From assembly GCA_934120675.1 (NCBI GenBank), contig CAKOUU010000003.1:1-64000 (forward strand): a stretch of 64,000 bases of DNA, read 5' to 3'. The position numbers and the translations under genes are program-made. The notes under the pieces are model-generated. The model was given only the letters and a program-made list of their open reading frames with translations. It was not told the origin of the DNA and did no database searches. This DNA is from an uncultured Clostridia bacterium. GTDB taxonomy: Bacteria; Bacillota; Clostridia; TANB77; CAG-508. Positions 52,383 to 62,119 of the stretch are shown here, in pieces (position 1 is the first letter of the stretch; each line of letters begins with the position of its first letter).

Positions 52383-53237
52383 ATGGAAATAAGCAAAAAA
52401 AGAGTAAGACAATTTTCAATAGAAATGATAGAAACAATAGTTGGAGCAATAATAATGGCAATAGCAACATCATTATTTTTATTACCAAATCAACTATCAT
52501 CAGGAGGGTTCGCAGGTATAGCGACAATTTTATACTATTTTTTAGATATACCAATGGGAACAACAATACTTGCAATAAATGTACCATTATTTATATTTTC
52601 GGCATACAAATTAGGAAAAGGATTTGTAATAAGGTCATTTGTAGGAACGGTAACATTTTCTTTTGCAATTGACCTATTAGATAAAATAACACCATTAACT
52701 CAAGACAGATTTTTAGCATGTATTTATGGAGGAATTATAATAGGATTAGGCACAGCAATAATCTTAAAAGCAAATTCATCGACAGGCGGTTCAGATTTAA
52801 TAAGTATGCTAGTAAAAAAATATAATCCCAATATAAGAACTGGAAATGTAATAATATTAGTAGATGTAATAATTGTAGGTTTAAATATGTTATTTTTTAA
52901 AGAAATTGAAATAGGCTTATATTCTGCAATTGCAATATATTTGATGGGAAAAATGATAGATATAATATTTGAAGGTATTTATTTTACAAAACTTGTTATC
53001 ATAATTTCTGATAGAAATGAAGAAATTGCAGAAGTTATCGGAGAAAAAATAGGAAAGGGCACAACAGGGCTTTATGGAAAGGGAATGTATAAAGATGAAC
53101 AAAAATTAGTACTTTTATGTGCAGCGTCAAGAGGAGATGTTTCTAAGGTAAAACAAACTGCAAAAAAGATAGATCCGCAGAGTTTTATAATAATTGCAAA
53201 TGCAAGAGAGGTTGTAGGTCTAGGGTTTAAAAAATAA
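52383..53237 (+). CDS. YitT family membrane protein
   Basis: About 284 residues from ATG 52383; a GTG at 52371 is part of the ribosome site. Five to six membrane segments between about 15 and 185 (IETIVGAIIMAIATSLFLLP, FVGTVTFSFAIDLL, GGIIIGLGTAIILKANSSTGGSDL, YLMGKMIDIIFEG), then a DUF2179 cytoplasmic domain (YFTKLVIIISDRNEEIAEVI, DPQSFIIIANAREVVGLGF). The family is common in Firmicutes; transport is assumed but not shown. The ribosome site lies in a terminator-like hairpin. Confidence 0.9.
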   Translation: MEISKKRVRQFSIEMIETIVGAIIMAIATSLFLLPNQLSSGGFAGIATILYYFLDIPMGTTILAINVPLFIFSAYKLGKGFVIRSFVGTVTFSFAIDLLDKITPLTQDRFLACIYGGIIIGLGTAIILKANSSTGGSDLISMLVKKYNPNIRTGNVIILVDVIIVGLNMLFFKEIEIGLYSAIAIYLMGKMIDIIFEGIYFTKLVIIISDRNEEIAEVIGEKIGKGTTGLYGKGMYKDEQKLVLLCAASRGDVSKVKQTAKKIDPQSFIIIANAREVVGLGFKK

Positions 53238-53239
53238 AA

Positions 53240-53274
53240 GAACAAATCTGTGGTTTTAGATTTGTTCCTTTTTT
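53240..53274. terminator. bidirectional terminator between YitT and the GGDEF gene
   Basis: GAACAAATCT / AGATTTGTTC, T-tract on the plus strand. Confidence 0.75.
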
Positions 53275-53288
53275 AAAATCTATTTTAA

Positions 53289-55034
53289 TTAATGTTCTAT
53301 TCCCGAATTATATTCCGGATTGTCATCTTGTTCCTCTTTGTAAGCAATAAAGCCAGTTTTAGGCATATCTTTACGATTATCATTATGAAGAACTTCTTGA
53401 TTCAAAAAAGAAGTATAAACATTTCTCATAAATTGAACAGTTTTATTAAGGTCAGTTCCAGAATTATCAATATTTTCTATATAATAATCCACACAATTAC
53501 TCATAGATTTTCTAAAAGCAAAATACGCATCAGCACTTTTAAATAAATTTCTTTTAAAAGAATTTTTATTAGAATTAGTTTCTTCCTTTAGAGCTCTAAT
53601 GTAACGTATAAGTTGTTTAGAATTAGACGTTGGGAGTGATTCTGTATCACTCATAGAGTAATAAGATGTTTCTAGATTACTGTTAGGATCTTTTATATTA
53701 ACTTTATCATTTATTTTATTAACAATAGATGATATTTTAGGTTTAATATCTTTTGACATAGATTTAGGATATAAATATAAATAATTACCTCCACCTTGGC
53801 TTATCATGTAAATATTTCCAGAATTAAAGTCAAAAGCTGTATTTGTATAATTTAATAATTTACTTGTTTCATCAATTAAAAGTTTATTTGATTTATCTAA
53901 TCTATAGTCACTAAAACTATGGTCATATGCAGTATTAGACAACTTTAAACCAGAAAAAGAAACATATGATGCAGAATATTTTTCATTACTATTACATATT
54001 TGTTGGGCCAAAGAAAGTCTAAAATAATACTTATTTAAAAGTCCTGTATGATCTTTTGTTAATTGATCAAGTAAATTTTCAGAGCTATGAAGTAGTTTTC
54101 TTAGTTCATCTTCTGAAAAATCATTTAAATCATAAAATCCTTTTTTCCTAACCATTAAAGCATTTATTAATCTAGCATCATCAATAGATAAATTATTTTT
54201 TTTGTTTTTATTGTTAATAATATTATCATAATTTGGTGAATAAGGATAATCATTTTTCATTAATGACTCAAAGTTTTTTGGTAACTGATTATCTAATTTA
54301 TCATTTAACAAACATAAAAAAGAATTTGTTACAAAATCAGCAGAGTCAACAATTTGTTGTGGCTTAAATTCAAAATTCTTAGATGGCCTAAAGTTCTTTA
54401 AAAATTCATAAATTGATATATTAATAAAATCATTTAATTCATTCCAAGAATATTTTTCTTGAGAAGAAACAGACTTTGGTATTTGTAAATCAAGAAAATC
54501 ATCTGTTAAAATATCGGCTGGAGAATTAGATTCTTTACGAGCTGATTTTATATTATTTACTTCATTATCAGTAATTTTAATTAGGCTATCAATATCCCCA
54601 TAAGTAGAATCAGATGAAGCAAGCTCTATTGATAGACCACTTATAGTAACAGCATTTTGTTGTAAGTTGTTATTTATTTTCGCAATATATTTATCTGCAA
54701 TTTCTTTATTAGAATTAGGTAATACTATATATATTTCATCTCCACCAGCCCTAACAATTAAAGAGTCATTAGGAAGGCTTTTCTTAATAATTCTCATTGC
54801 AATTTCTAAAACTCTATTTCCAAAATCATGACCATGAACATCATTTATAACACCAAGCTTATTAAAATCACCAAAAATAAATGAATAAGTATTTTCAGGG
54901 TTTGTAATAATAGGTTTTACTACTTCTTCAAAATAAGATTTTGTATAAACATCTTTGTATTCAGGACAAGAAAATGTTTTAATTCTGTTTAAGAGAACAA
55001 TTAAATTAGATGTCAATTCATCTTTAGATTCCAC
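53289..55034 (-). CDS. cytoplasmic protein with an intact and a degenerate GGDEF domain
   Basis: 581 residues from GTG 55034, 6 bases after AGGAGGTGA. The N-terminal domain (about 25-165) has FIFGDFNKLGVINDVHGHDFGNRVL and RAGGDEIYIVLP: a GGDE(I/F) active-site loop, so cyclic di-GMP synthesis is possible. Residues about 340-480 look like a second copy: TGLLNKYYFRLSL resembles the GGDEF domain start and SQGGGNYLYLYP sits at the loop position, but the acids are gone. No membrane segment, REC, PAS or EAL domain was seen. It may be a sensor-like pair in which the second domain binds nucleotide without catalysis. Confidence 0.75.
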   Translation of the reverse strand: MESKDELTSNLIVLLNRIKTFSCPEYKDVYTKSYFEEVVKPIITNPENTYSFIFGDFNKLGVINDVHGHDFGNRVLEIAMRIIKKSLPNDSLIVRAGGDEIYIVLPNSNKEIADKYIAKINNNLQQNAVTISGLSIELASSDSTYGDIDSLIKITDNEVNNIKSARKESNSPADILTDDFLDLQIPKSVSSQEKYSWNELNDFINISIYEFLKNFRPSKNFEFKPQQIVDSADFVTNSFLCLLNDKLDNQLPKNFESLMKNDYPYSPNYDNIINNKNKKNNLSIDDARLINALMVRKKGFYDLNDFSEDELRKLLHSSENLLDQLTKDHTGLLNKYYFRLSLAQQICNSNEKYSASYVSFSGLKLSNTAYDHSFSDYRLDKSNKLLIDETSKLLNYTNTAFDFNSGNIYMISQGGGNYLYLYPKSMSKDIKPKISSIVNKINDKVNIKDPNSNLETSYYSMSDTESLPTSNSKQLIRYIRALKEETNSNKNSFKRNLFKSADAYFAFRKSMSNCVDYYIENIDNSGTDLNKTVQFMRNVYTSFLNQEVLHNDNRKDMPKTGFIAYKEEQDDNPEYNSGIEH

Positions 55035-55273
55035 TTAATTCACCTCCTAGGTCATAAGTGTAGTGTAACACATACATAAAGAAAATACAAGGATTTTTTT
55101 AAATTATTACGTAAAATAGATTATATTAATTATAAAACAATATTATTTTTTTATATAAAATAGATTTTATAGATATTTATATGTTATAATATAAATGTAT
55201 TTTTAGAAAAAATTTATATGATAGAAATAAGCAATAAAGTATAATATATTAAAAATAAAAGGTTGAGATTAAT

Positions 55274-56188
55274 ATGAAAGAACAAAAATATATAATAGAA
55301 AATCAAAACTCATTTGAATTAAAAGACATATTCGAATGTGGACAATGCTTTAGATGGAATGAGCAAGAAGACGGAAGTTACATAGGAGTTATAAAAAACG
55401 GTGTAATACAAGTAAAAAAAGAAAAAAAGATTTGCAAAGAAATGAATGGAGAAAAAGAAATAAATAAAACAAAAGAAATAATTACAATTACAGGAAAGTG
55501 TGACGGAAATCTTCAAGGAATTGTAGAAAAATATTTTGATTTAAAAAGAGATTATGAAAAAATAAAAAGTCAATTAGAAAATATAGACGAATACTTAAAG
55601 ACAAGTATAGAATATGGAAAAGGAATAAGAATTTTAAACCAAGATTTATGGGAAACAATAATATCATTTATAATATCAGCAAACAACAACATTCCAAGAA
55701 TCAAAGGAATAATAGAAAGAATATCACAAAAATATGGAAATGAAATTGAATGGAATGAAAAAAAATACTATACATTTCCAACACCAGATCAACTAAAAGA
55801 TGTGACTGTTCAGGAATTTAGAAATCTTGGACTAGGTTTTAGAGATATTCGATTATATGAAACAACACAAATGATATTAAACAAAGAAGTCGATTTAGAA
55901 AAATTAAGAAAAAATCCAAACACCCAAGAGGTAAGAAATGAACTATTAAAACTTTCTGGAGTTGGACCAAAAGTTGCAGACTGCATATTACTATTTTCAG
56001 ATTTAAAAAGGTTTGATGTTTTTCCAATTGATGTATGGGTTAGAAGGGTTATGAATGATTTGTACATTAAAGAAAATGATGAGACTAAAGTTAGTAAAGC
56101 AAAAATAGAAAAATTGGCTGAAGAAAAATTTGGGGATTTGAAAGGTCTTGCACAACAATATTTATTTTATTGGAGGAGAGAAAATTAA
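55274..56188 (+). CDS. 8-oxoguanine DNA glycosylase (OGG1 type)
   Basis: 304 residues. The N-terminal OGG_N domain (FECGQCFRWNEQEDGSYIGV) is followed by the HhH-GPD domain: LWETIISFIISANNNIPRIKG, then hairpin LSGVGPKVADCILLFS with Lys233 as the Schiff-base lysine, and FPIDVWVRR with Asp253, spaced as in OGG1. It removes 8-oxoguanine and nicks the strand. A GAGAT ribosome site is weak. An internal Lys/Glu-rich stretch (about 50-75) is an insert relative to the family. The REP palindrome lies directly after the stop. Confidence 0.9.
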   Translation: MKEQKYIIENQNSFELKDIFECGQCFRWNEQEDGSYIGVIKNGVIQVKKEKKICKEMNGEKEINKTKEIITITGKCDGNLQGIVEKYFDLKRDYEKIKSQLENIDEYLKTSIEYGKGIRILNQDLWETIISFIISANNNIPRIKGIIERISQKYGNEIEWNEKKYYTFPTPDQLKDVTVQEFRNLGLGFRDIRLYETTQMILNKEVDLEKLRKNPNTQEVRNELLKLSGVGPKVADCILLFSDLKRFDVFPIDVWVRRVMNDLYIKENDETKVSKAKIEKLAEEKFGDLKGLAQQYLFYWRREN

Positions 56189-56190
56189 CG

Positions 56191-56274
56191 AAAAAATCGG
56201 GATTGGGGGACGGGTCTTCAATCCCGAAAAAATAAAAACGGGATTGAAGACCCGTCCCCCAATCCCGATTTTTT
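56191..56274. repeat. perfect 36-bp inverted repeat, GC-rich (REP-like)
   Basis: Left arm 56191-56226, right arm 56239-56274, exact complements, 12-base A-rich loop. The core reads GGGATTGGGGGACGGGTC. It is far richer in G+C than its surroundings. A6 and T6 at the arm ends give it the form of a bidirectional terminator between the glycosylase gene and addB. Confidence 0.9.
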
Positions 56275-56289
56275 AGAAATGGAGATAAA

Positions 56290-59200
56290 ATGAGTTTACG
56301 AATAATTTATGGAAAATCAGGTAGCGGTAAAAGTGAATACTGCTTTAAAGAAATAGCAAAACTTGTAAAAACAGAAAAGAAAATATATATAATAACACCA
56401 GAGCAATTCTCGTTTACAGCCGAAAAAAAGTTGATGGATGCAATTGACACAAAAGCCGTAATAAATGCAGAAGTGCTAACAATTTCACGAATGGCACACA
56501 GGGTATTACAAGAATTAGGTGGAAACACAGAAACTCAATTAACAAAATGTGGTAAGTCAATGCTTATTTATTCAATATTAAATGAAAATAAAAGCAATCT
56601 AAAATTTTTGAGTAAATCTGACGAAAATATTGATTTATCAATGACTGCAATTACTGAGTTTAAAAAGCATGGTGTTTTGCCAGAAGATTTAAAACAAGAA
56701 ATTGATAAAACAGATGACCAATATTTAAAAACAAAATTGAATGATATGTTTTTAATTTACAGCAATTTTGAGCAAAAATTGCAAGGTGAATATATTGAAG
56801 ACACAGACTTATTAACAATATTAAGCAATATTATTGAAGATACTGACATTGTTAAAGATAGCCTTATTTATATAGATGAATTTTCTGGTTTTACATACCA
56901 AGAATATGAAGTTCTGAAAAAATTCATTAAACTTGCAAAACAGGTTACAATAACAGTATGCACAGATAGTTTAGAGCCAAGCCTAAAACCAGACACAGAT
57001 ATATTTTATCCAAATAAAGTTACAGTTTCTAAAATAATGAATATGGTAAAAGAAGAAAAACTAAAGTTAGAAGAACCTATACATCTAACTAATTTGCCAC
57101 GTTTTAAAACTGAAGAATTACAATATTTAGAGGAAAATATTTTTAATAATAGAACAAAAAAATATGATAAAAAAGTAGAAAATATCAAACTATTTTTGGC
57201 TAAAAATCAATATTCAGAAATTGAAAATGTCGCAAAACAAATTACTAAACTTGTAAGAGATAAAAAATTAAGATATAAAGATATTTCAGTGATTACAAGA
57301 AATATTGATACATATTCAAGTTTAATAAGAAGTATTTTTGCACAATATGATATTCCTGTTTTTATAGATGAAAAAAGAGATTTGAACCAAAACATAATAG
57401 TTCAATATTTGCTTTCAATATTTGAAATTTTCAGTAACAACTTTTCAAAAGAAGCGGTTTTCAATTACTTAAAAATAGGATTTTCTGACATAGAAAATGA
57501 CGATATTTTTAAATTAGAAAATTACTGTACAAAATGGGGAATAAAGCACAATAAGTGGAAAAATGATTTTACATATGGCATAAATGATGATAACAAAGAA
57601 GAAATTGAATATCTAAATAGATTAAGAAAACAAATCATAGAGCCATTATTAAAATTAAAAAGTAATTTTGGAACTGTTAAAGAAACAACAAAAGCAGTAT
57701 ATGAATTTATGCAAGAGCAACAAATAGAAGAAAAAATAAACGCAAAAATAAATGAGTTGCAAGAGTTAGGGCAAATTGATTTAGCAAATGAATATATTGC
57801 AAGTTATAAAATAATTTTAGACATATTTGATGAAATGGTTTTAATATTTGGAGATGAAAAATTAAGCATTGCAAAATATATGCAAATATTAAAAACAGGA
57901 CTAAAAAATAGTGAATTAGGCAAAATACCGGGAACACAAGACCAAGTAATTGTAGGTGATGTAGAAAGGTCAAGAAGTCATAAAGTGGACACTATTTTCA
58001 TAATAGGACTAAATGATGGAAGTTTTCCAAGCATTAATAAAGCAGAAGGTTTTTTCGGAGACAAAGACAGAGAAATTTTAAAACAAGACGGAATTGAACT
58101 TGCAAATGGAACAATAGAAAATCTATACGAAGAAAACTTTAATATTTATAAAGCCTTCACAACTGCAGAAAAACAACTGTATTTATCATATGCATCATCA
58201 GAAACAGAAGGAAAATCACTAAGGCCATCAATGATGGTAAATAAAATTAAAAAATTATTTCCAGAAATAAAAGAAGAAAGTGATGTAATCAACAAAAATT
58301 ATGAAATAACAAATAAAAATATGACATATCAAGAACTTTTAGAAAATATATCAGAACTAAAAAATGGAAATAAAATAGATGATATTTGGTATACAATTTA
58401 TGAATATTATAAAAATCAAAATGAGTGGTATTCAAAAGTAAAACAAGATTTGCAAGGAATTGATTACACAAATCTTCCAGAGAATATCAACAAAGAAACA
58501 ATAGAAAAATTATATGGAAACACGCTAAATGCAAGTGTATCAAAATTAGAAAAATTTGCACAATGTCCATTTTCATATTATTTGCAATATGGCTTAAGAC
58601 TAAAAGAAAAAGAAGAATTAAAAGTGCAAAACTTTGATACTGGTTCATTTATGCATGAGACAATAGACGAATTTTTCAAAAAAGTAAAAAATGAAAATAT
58701 CAGTCTTCCAGAATTAGTAACAGATGAAGAAAAAGTACAAAGCCTAGTAGATGATGTTGTAGAAGAAAAACTAGATATGGGAAAAAAATATACATTTGTT
58801 GCAACACCCAAATACAAAGTTTTAGTAAAAAGGTTAAAAAGAATAGTTGCAAAAGCACTAAAATACATAATTGAAGGACTTGTATATAGTGAGTTTGATA
58901 TAGAAGGAACAGAAATTGAATTTGGTAAAAAAGGAAAATACAAACCAATTATAATTCAATTAGATGATGGAAAAAAGGTTGAAATTATAGGAAAAATAGA
59001 CAGAATAGACACAGCAAATTCAGAAGAGGGAAAGTACTTAAGAATTATAGACTACAAATCATCAGCAAAAAATATCGACTTAAATGAAGTATATGCAGGA
59101 TTGCAAATTCAGTTATTAACATATATGGATGCAGTGTGCAAAGAAGAGGATTTATTACCTGCTGGAGTGCTATATTTCAGCTTACTAGAGCAAATTATAA

Positions 59201-59640
59201 GAGTAAATCCTAAAATGACAGATGAACAAATTGAAGAAGAACTTAGAAAGAACTTTAAAATGAAAGGATTGATATTAGCAGACATAAAGGTAATAAAAAT
59301 GCATGACAAAAACTTAGAATCAGGAGCTTCAAAATTAATACCGGCAACAATAACAAAAGCAGGGGATATTTCAGAGGCAAAAACAAGTGGTGTTAATAAA
59401 GAAGAGTTTGAGATTTTGCAAAATTATATTTATAGAACTATTAAGCAAATTGCAAAAGAAATTTTGACTGGAAATATTAATATAAAACCATATAATAAAA
59501 AAGGTCAAAAGCCTTGTGATTATTGCTCGTATAAGGCTATTTGTGGTTTTGATACTAGACTTTGTGGAAATAATTATAATTATATAGACAAAAAGTCAAA
59601 AGATGATATAATTAGGAAAATGAAGGAAAAATCAAAATAA
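56290..59640 (+). CDS. addB: AddB subunit of the AddAB helicase-nuclease
   Basis: 1116 residues. N-terminal Walker A YGKSGSGKSEYC; helicase-like core with IYIDEFSGFTYQEYE; C-terminal nuclease domain with IDYKSSAKNIDL (catalytic Asp/Lys) and GLQIQLLTYMDAV. The four iron-sulfur cysteines are C759 (FAQCPFSYYLQYG) and C1076, C1079, C1085 (PCDYCSYKAIC), as known for AddB. With AddA it resects double-strand breaks and degrades foreign linear DNA. addA normally follows at once; here a palindrome and pgeF come next, so addA must be elsewhere. Confidence 0.94.
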   Translation: MSLRIIYGKSGSGKSEYCFKEIAKLVKTEKKIYIITPEQFSFTAEKKLMDAIDTKAVINAEVLTISRMAHRVLQELGGNTETQLTKCGKSMLIYSILNENKSNLKFLSKSDENIDLSMTAITEFKKHGVLPEDLKQEIDKTDDQYLKTKLNDMFLIYSNFEQKLQGEYIEDTDLLTILSNIIEDTDIVKDSLIYIDEFSGFTYQEYEVLKKFIKLAKQVTITVCTDSLEPSLKPDTDIFYPNKVTVSKIMNMVKEEKLKLEEPIHLTNLPRFKTEELQYLEENIFNNRTKKYDKKVENIKLFLAKNQYSEIENVAKQITKLVRDKKLRYKDISVITRNIDTYSSLIRSIFAQYDIPVFIDEKRDLNQNIIVQYLLSIFEIFSNNFSKEAVFNYLKIGFSDIENDDIFKLENYCTKWGIKHNKWKNDFTYGINDDNKEEIEYLNRLRKQIIEPLLKLKSNFGTVKETTKAVYEFMQEQQIEEKINAKINELQELGQIDLANEYIASYKIILDIFDEMVLIFGDEKLSIAKYMQILKTGLKNSELGKIPGTQDQVIVGDVERSRSHKVDTIFIIGLNDGSFPSINKAEGFFGDKDREILKQDGIELANGTIENLYEENFNIYKAFTTAEKQLYLSYASSETEGKSLRPSMMVNKIKKLFPEIKEESDVINKNYEITNKNMTYQELLENISELKNGNKIDDIWYTIYEYYKNQNEWYSKVKQDLQGIDYTNLPENINKETIEKLYGNTLNASVSKLEKFAQCPFSYYLQYGLRLKEKEELKVQNFDTGSFMHETIDEFFKKVKNENISLPELVTDEEKVQSLVDDVVEEKLDMGKKYTFVATPKYKVLVKRLKRIVAKALKYIIEGLVYSEFDIEGTEIEFGKKGKYKPIIIQLDDGKKVEIIGKIDRIDTANSEEGKYLRIIDYKSSAKNIDLNEVYAGLQIQLLTYMDAVCKEEDLLPAGVLYFSLLEQIIRVNPKMTDEQIEEELRKNFKMKGLILADIKVIKMHDKNLESGASKLIPATITKAGDISEAKTSGVNKEEFEILQNYIYRTIKQIAKEILTGNINIKPYNKKGQKPCDYCSYKAICGFDTRLCGNNYNYIDKKSKDDIIRKMKEKSK

Positions 59641-59671
59641 TTACAATTATAAAATTAAAAATATTAAGACA

Positions 59672-59811
59672 TTTTATAATATATTGTTTTTTTATACCTT
59701 GGTGTCGCAATCTCCATATCTAAAATACTAGTATGAAGATTGCTCCAGTTCGCACTCACATTCGTTCGTTTGGTCGCTTACGCGGTATTTCAAAAACAAT
59801 ATATTATAAAA
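59672..59811. repeat. 140-bp palindromic element between addB and pgeF
   Basis: Arms 59672-59698 and 59784-59811 share TTTTATAATATATTG and its complement plus TATACC/GGTATT. Inside is a second hairpin, GCAATCTCCATA / TATGAAGATTGC (about 59707-59742), followed by a GC-richer stretch with TTCGTTCGTTTGGTCGC. Layout resembles the larger element at 17327. Confidence 0.7.
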
Positions 59812-59849
59812 GTTATAAAAATTTTTAGTATGTAAAAGGAGAAAATATT

Positions 59850-60704
59850 TTGAAAGATTTAAGTAATGAAAATGTTGTGCACATCAACAAAGATGGAGTA
59901 CAATATTTACAATTTAGAAAATTATTAGAATATGGTGATGTAATAATACATGCATATTCAATAGGAACAGAAGTTAATTTTAGAACAGCAAGAGCAAACA
60001 AACAACAATTACCAGAACAAGAATTCAAAAAAGCAATGCAAGATTATGAAAGATTGTGTAATGCAATAAAAGTTGATTACAAAAATGTAGTAAAGACAAA
60101 TCAAGAACATACAGATAATATTGCAATTGCAAATAAGAAAATAAATAAAAATTTACCAGATGTAAATTTAGAAGAATATAGTAGAACAGATGGAATCATA
60201 ACACAAAAAGAAAATTTAGTATTATCAACTACAAATGCAGATTGCATATTGCTTTTATTCTTTGACCCAGTAACAAAAACAATTGCAAATACACATTCTG
60301 GATGGAAAGGAACATTGCAAAGAATTTCTGTAAAAACAGTTGAAAAAATAGTAAATGAATTAGGTTGTAAACCACAAGACATTATCTGTTGTATTTGCCC
60401 AAGCATTAGAAAATGCCACTTTGAAGTTGATAAAGATGTAAAAGATTTATTTGAAGAAGAGTTTAAAGATTTGAATATAGGTAAAAACACTGATATAATG
60501 GAAAAACAAAAAGATAAAGAAAAGTGGAATATTGATACTGTTTTAATTAACAAGATTATATTGGAAAAAGCAGGCTTAAAAAGAGAGAATATCATTGATA
60601 GTGGATTGTGCAGCGTGTGTAATAAAGATTTGATTCATTCTTTTAGAGTAGAAAAACAAGGGTATGGATTAAATACGGCATTAATTTCACTAATTGAAAA
60701 ATAA
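59850..60704 (+). CDS. pgeF: PgeF/YfiH family (laccase-domain, LACC1-like) protein
   Basis: 284 residues from TTG 59850 (AAAGGAG 9 bases upstream). Family motifs: TTNADCILLLFFDPVTKTIANTHSGWKGTLQRI in two parts, and CICPSIRKCHFEVDKDV; the zinc/active-site His and Cys are in NTHSGWKG and the following C-x-C region. These enzymes have purine nucleoside phosphorylase/adenosine deaminase activity in human and bacterial relatives; PgeF corrects wrongly made peptidoglycan precursors in E. coli. The N-terminal part is slightly divergent. Confidence 0.88.
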   Translation: MKDLSNENVVHINKDGVQYLQFRKLLEYGDVIIHAYSIGTEVNFRTARANKQQLPEQEFKKAMQDYERLCNAIKVDYKNVVKTNQEHTDNIAIANKKINKNLPDVNLEEYSRTDGIITQKENLVLSTTNADCILLLFFDPVTKTIANTHSGWKGTLQRISVKTVEKIVNELGCKPQDIICCICPSIRKCHFEVDKDVKDLFEEEFKDLNIGKNTDIMEKQKDKEKWNIDTVLINKIILEKAGLKRENIIDSGLCSVCNKDLIHSFRVEKQGYGLNTALISLIEK

Positions 60705-60793
60705 TTATAATTTTTAAGAATACATCAAAATTATTCAGTACAGAAAATCTATTATATAATTTTCACATATGAATAAATTAAAGAGAGGTAACT

Positions 60794-62119
60794 ATGGGGA
60801 CTAAAAATATAAAAGAAACAAAAGAAGAAAAACAAAAAATGAGAAAAATAAATATGAAATTATTTCCAATATACAAAGCACTATCATGGGACTTATTATT
60901 TTATTATACAATAAACTTTTTATTTTTAACTCAAATAAAAAATATAAGTGCATCAGATGTAGTACTAACAGACAGTTTTTATGCATTATTTGTCATGATT
61001 TTACAAATACCAATAAATATAATAATAGCATTTTTAGGCAAAAAAAAGAGCTTAGTAATAGGAAATTTTTTACTTGTAGCACATATGCTTGTTATAATAT
61101 TTAGTAGAAATATATTTGATTTGATTTTGGCAAACTTTATATCAGCAATAGGATTTGGACTTAAAGAAACAGTAGCATCAGCCATATTAAAAGAATCAAT
61201 ACCACCATCAAAATATAAAAACCAAATTTTTTCAAAGTTAAATTCCAAAGGTTCAACATGGTATTATGTACTAGAGATGAGTTCAAAAATAATTGCTGGA
61301 TATTTATTTGTGATAAATGGATATTTGCCAATGATATGTTCGTTGATAGTATTAATAATAGCAACAATAATATCTATGGGATTTATAGAACCAAACAAAA
61401 AAACAAAAGTTAACTTCAAAAAGACAATGGAAGTTAATGAAATTGAAGATATAAAATCAGGATTTAAATTTGTTTTGAAATCAGAAAGACTAAAAGCATT
61501 AATATTATCAGCAGCTTTCATCTGCACATTGTTGGCAATATTAGAAAATTATGAAGTTAGTCTTTTAGAAGATATAAAATTATCAGCTGTAGTAATAGGT
61601 TATGCTGGTGCTATAAATAGTCTTGTAAATGCAATTGCATCAAAAAAAGAAAATGAATTTAATAAGATGTTTAAAAATAAATCACTTACAATATTATCAT
61701 TAATATTATCAATAAGTGCAATAATAACAGGAATTTGTGGAATAACAGAAATAAAAGAAAACTTAATAGGAACTATAATAATATTAGGTGCATATATGAT
61801 ATTTGGTTTTATAAATGGAATGTATTATACAATAATAGATAGATATTTAATGAGTTTTGCAAATAAAGATATAGACACTCAAATAACGTCTGTATACAAT
61901 TTGATTAGAAATTTTGTTAGAATGCTATTTGGATTTATCGCTTCATTTATATTAGGAATTACAACAACTGCAAATGCTTTGACAATAGTAGGAATAATAT
62001 TTACAATAATATTTATTGTGGTTGAACAATATATGAAACCAAGGTTAGGTTTAAAGCCAGAACAGTATTCAAAAGAAGAAAGAAAATATGATGAATTTAA
62101 AGAAAAGGAGATAGTATGA
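60794..62119 (+). CDS. major facilitator superfamily transporter
   Basis: 441 residues, about 12 hydrophobic helices. A charged N-terminus (KETKEEKQKMRKI) leads to helix 1 (PIYKALSWDLLFYYTINFLFLTQ in two parts). The segment FLGKKKSLVIGNFLL corresponds to the loop 2-3 MFS motif, and NFISAIGFGLKETVASAIL to helix 4. A central cytoplasmic loop (EPNKKTKVNFKKTMEVNEIEDIKSG) separates two six-helix halves. The substrate cannot be read. It overlaps the LD-carboxypeptidase gene by 4 bases (ATGA), so they are translationally coupled; export or uptake of a peptide-type compound is possible. Confidence 0.85.
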   Translation: MGTKNIKETKEEKQKMRKINMKLFPIYKALSWDLLFYYTINFLFLTQIKNISASDVVLTDSFYALFVMILQIPINIIIAFLGKKKSLVIGNFLLVAHMLVIIFSRNIFDLILANFISAIGFGLKETVASAILKESIPPSKYKNQIFSKLNSKGSTWYYVLEMSSKIIAGYLFVINGYLPMICSLIVLIIATIISMGFIEPNKKTKVNFKKTMEVNEIEDIKSGFKFVLKSERLKALILSAAFICTLLAILENYEVSLLEDIKLSAVVIGYAGAINSLVNAIASKKENEFNKMFKNKSLTILSLILSISAIITGICGITEIKENLIGTIIILGAYMIFGFINGMYYTIIDRYLMSFANKDIDTQITSVYNLIRNFVRMLFGFIASFILGITTTANALTIVGIIFTIIFIVVEQYMKPRLGLKPEQYSKEERKYDEFKEKEIV

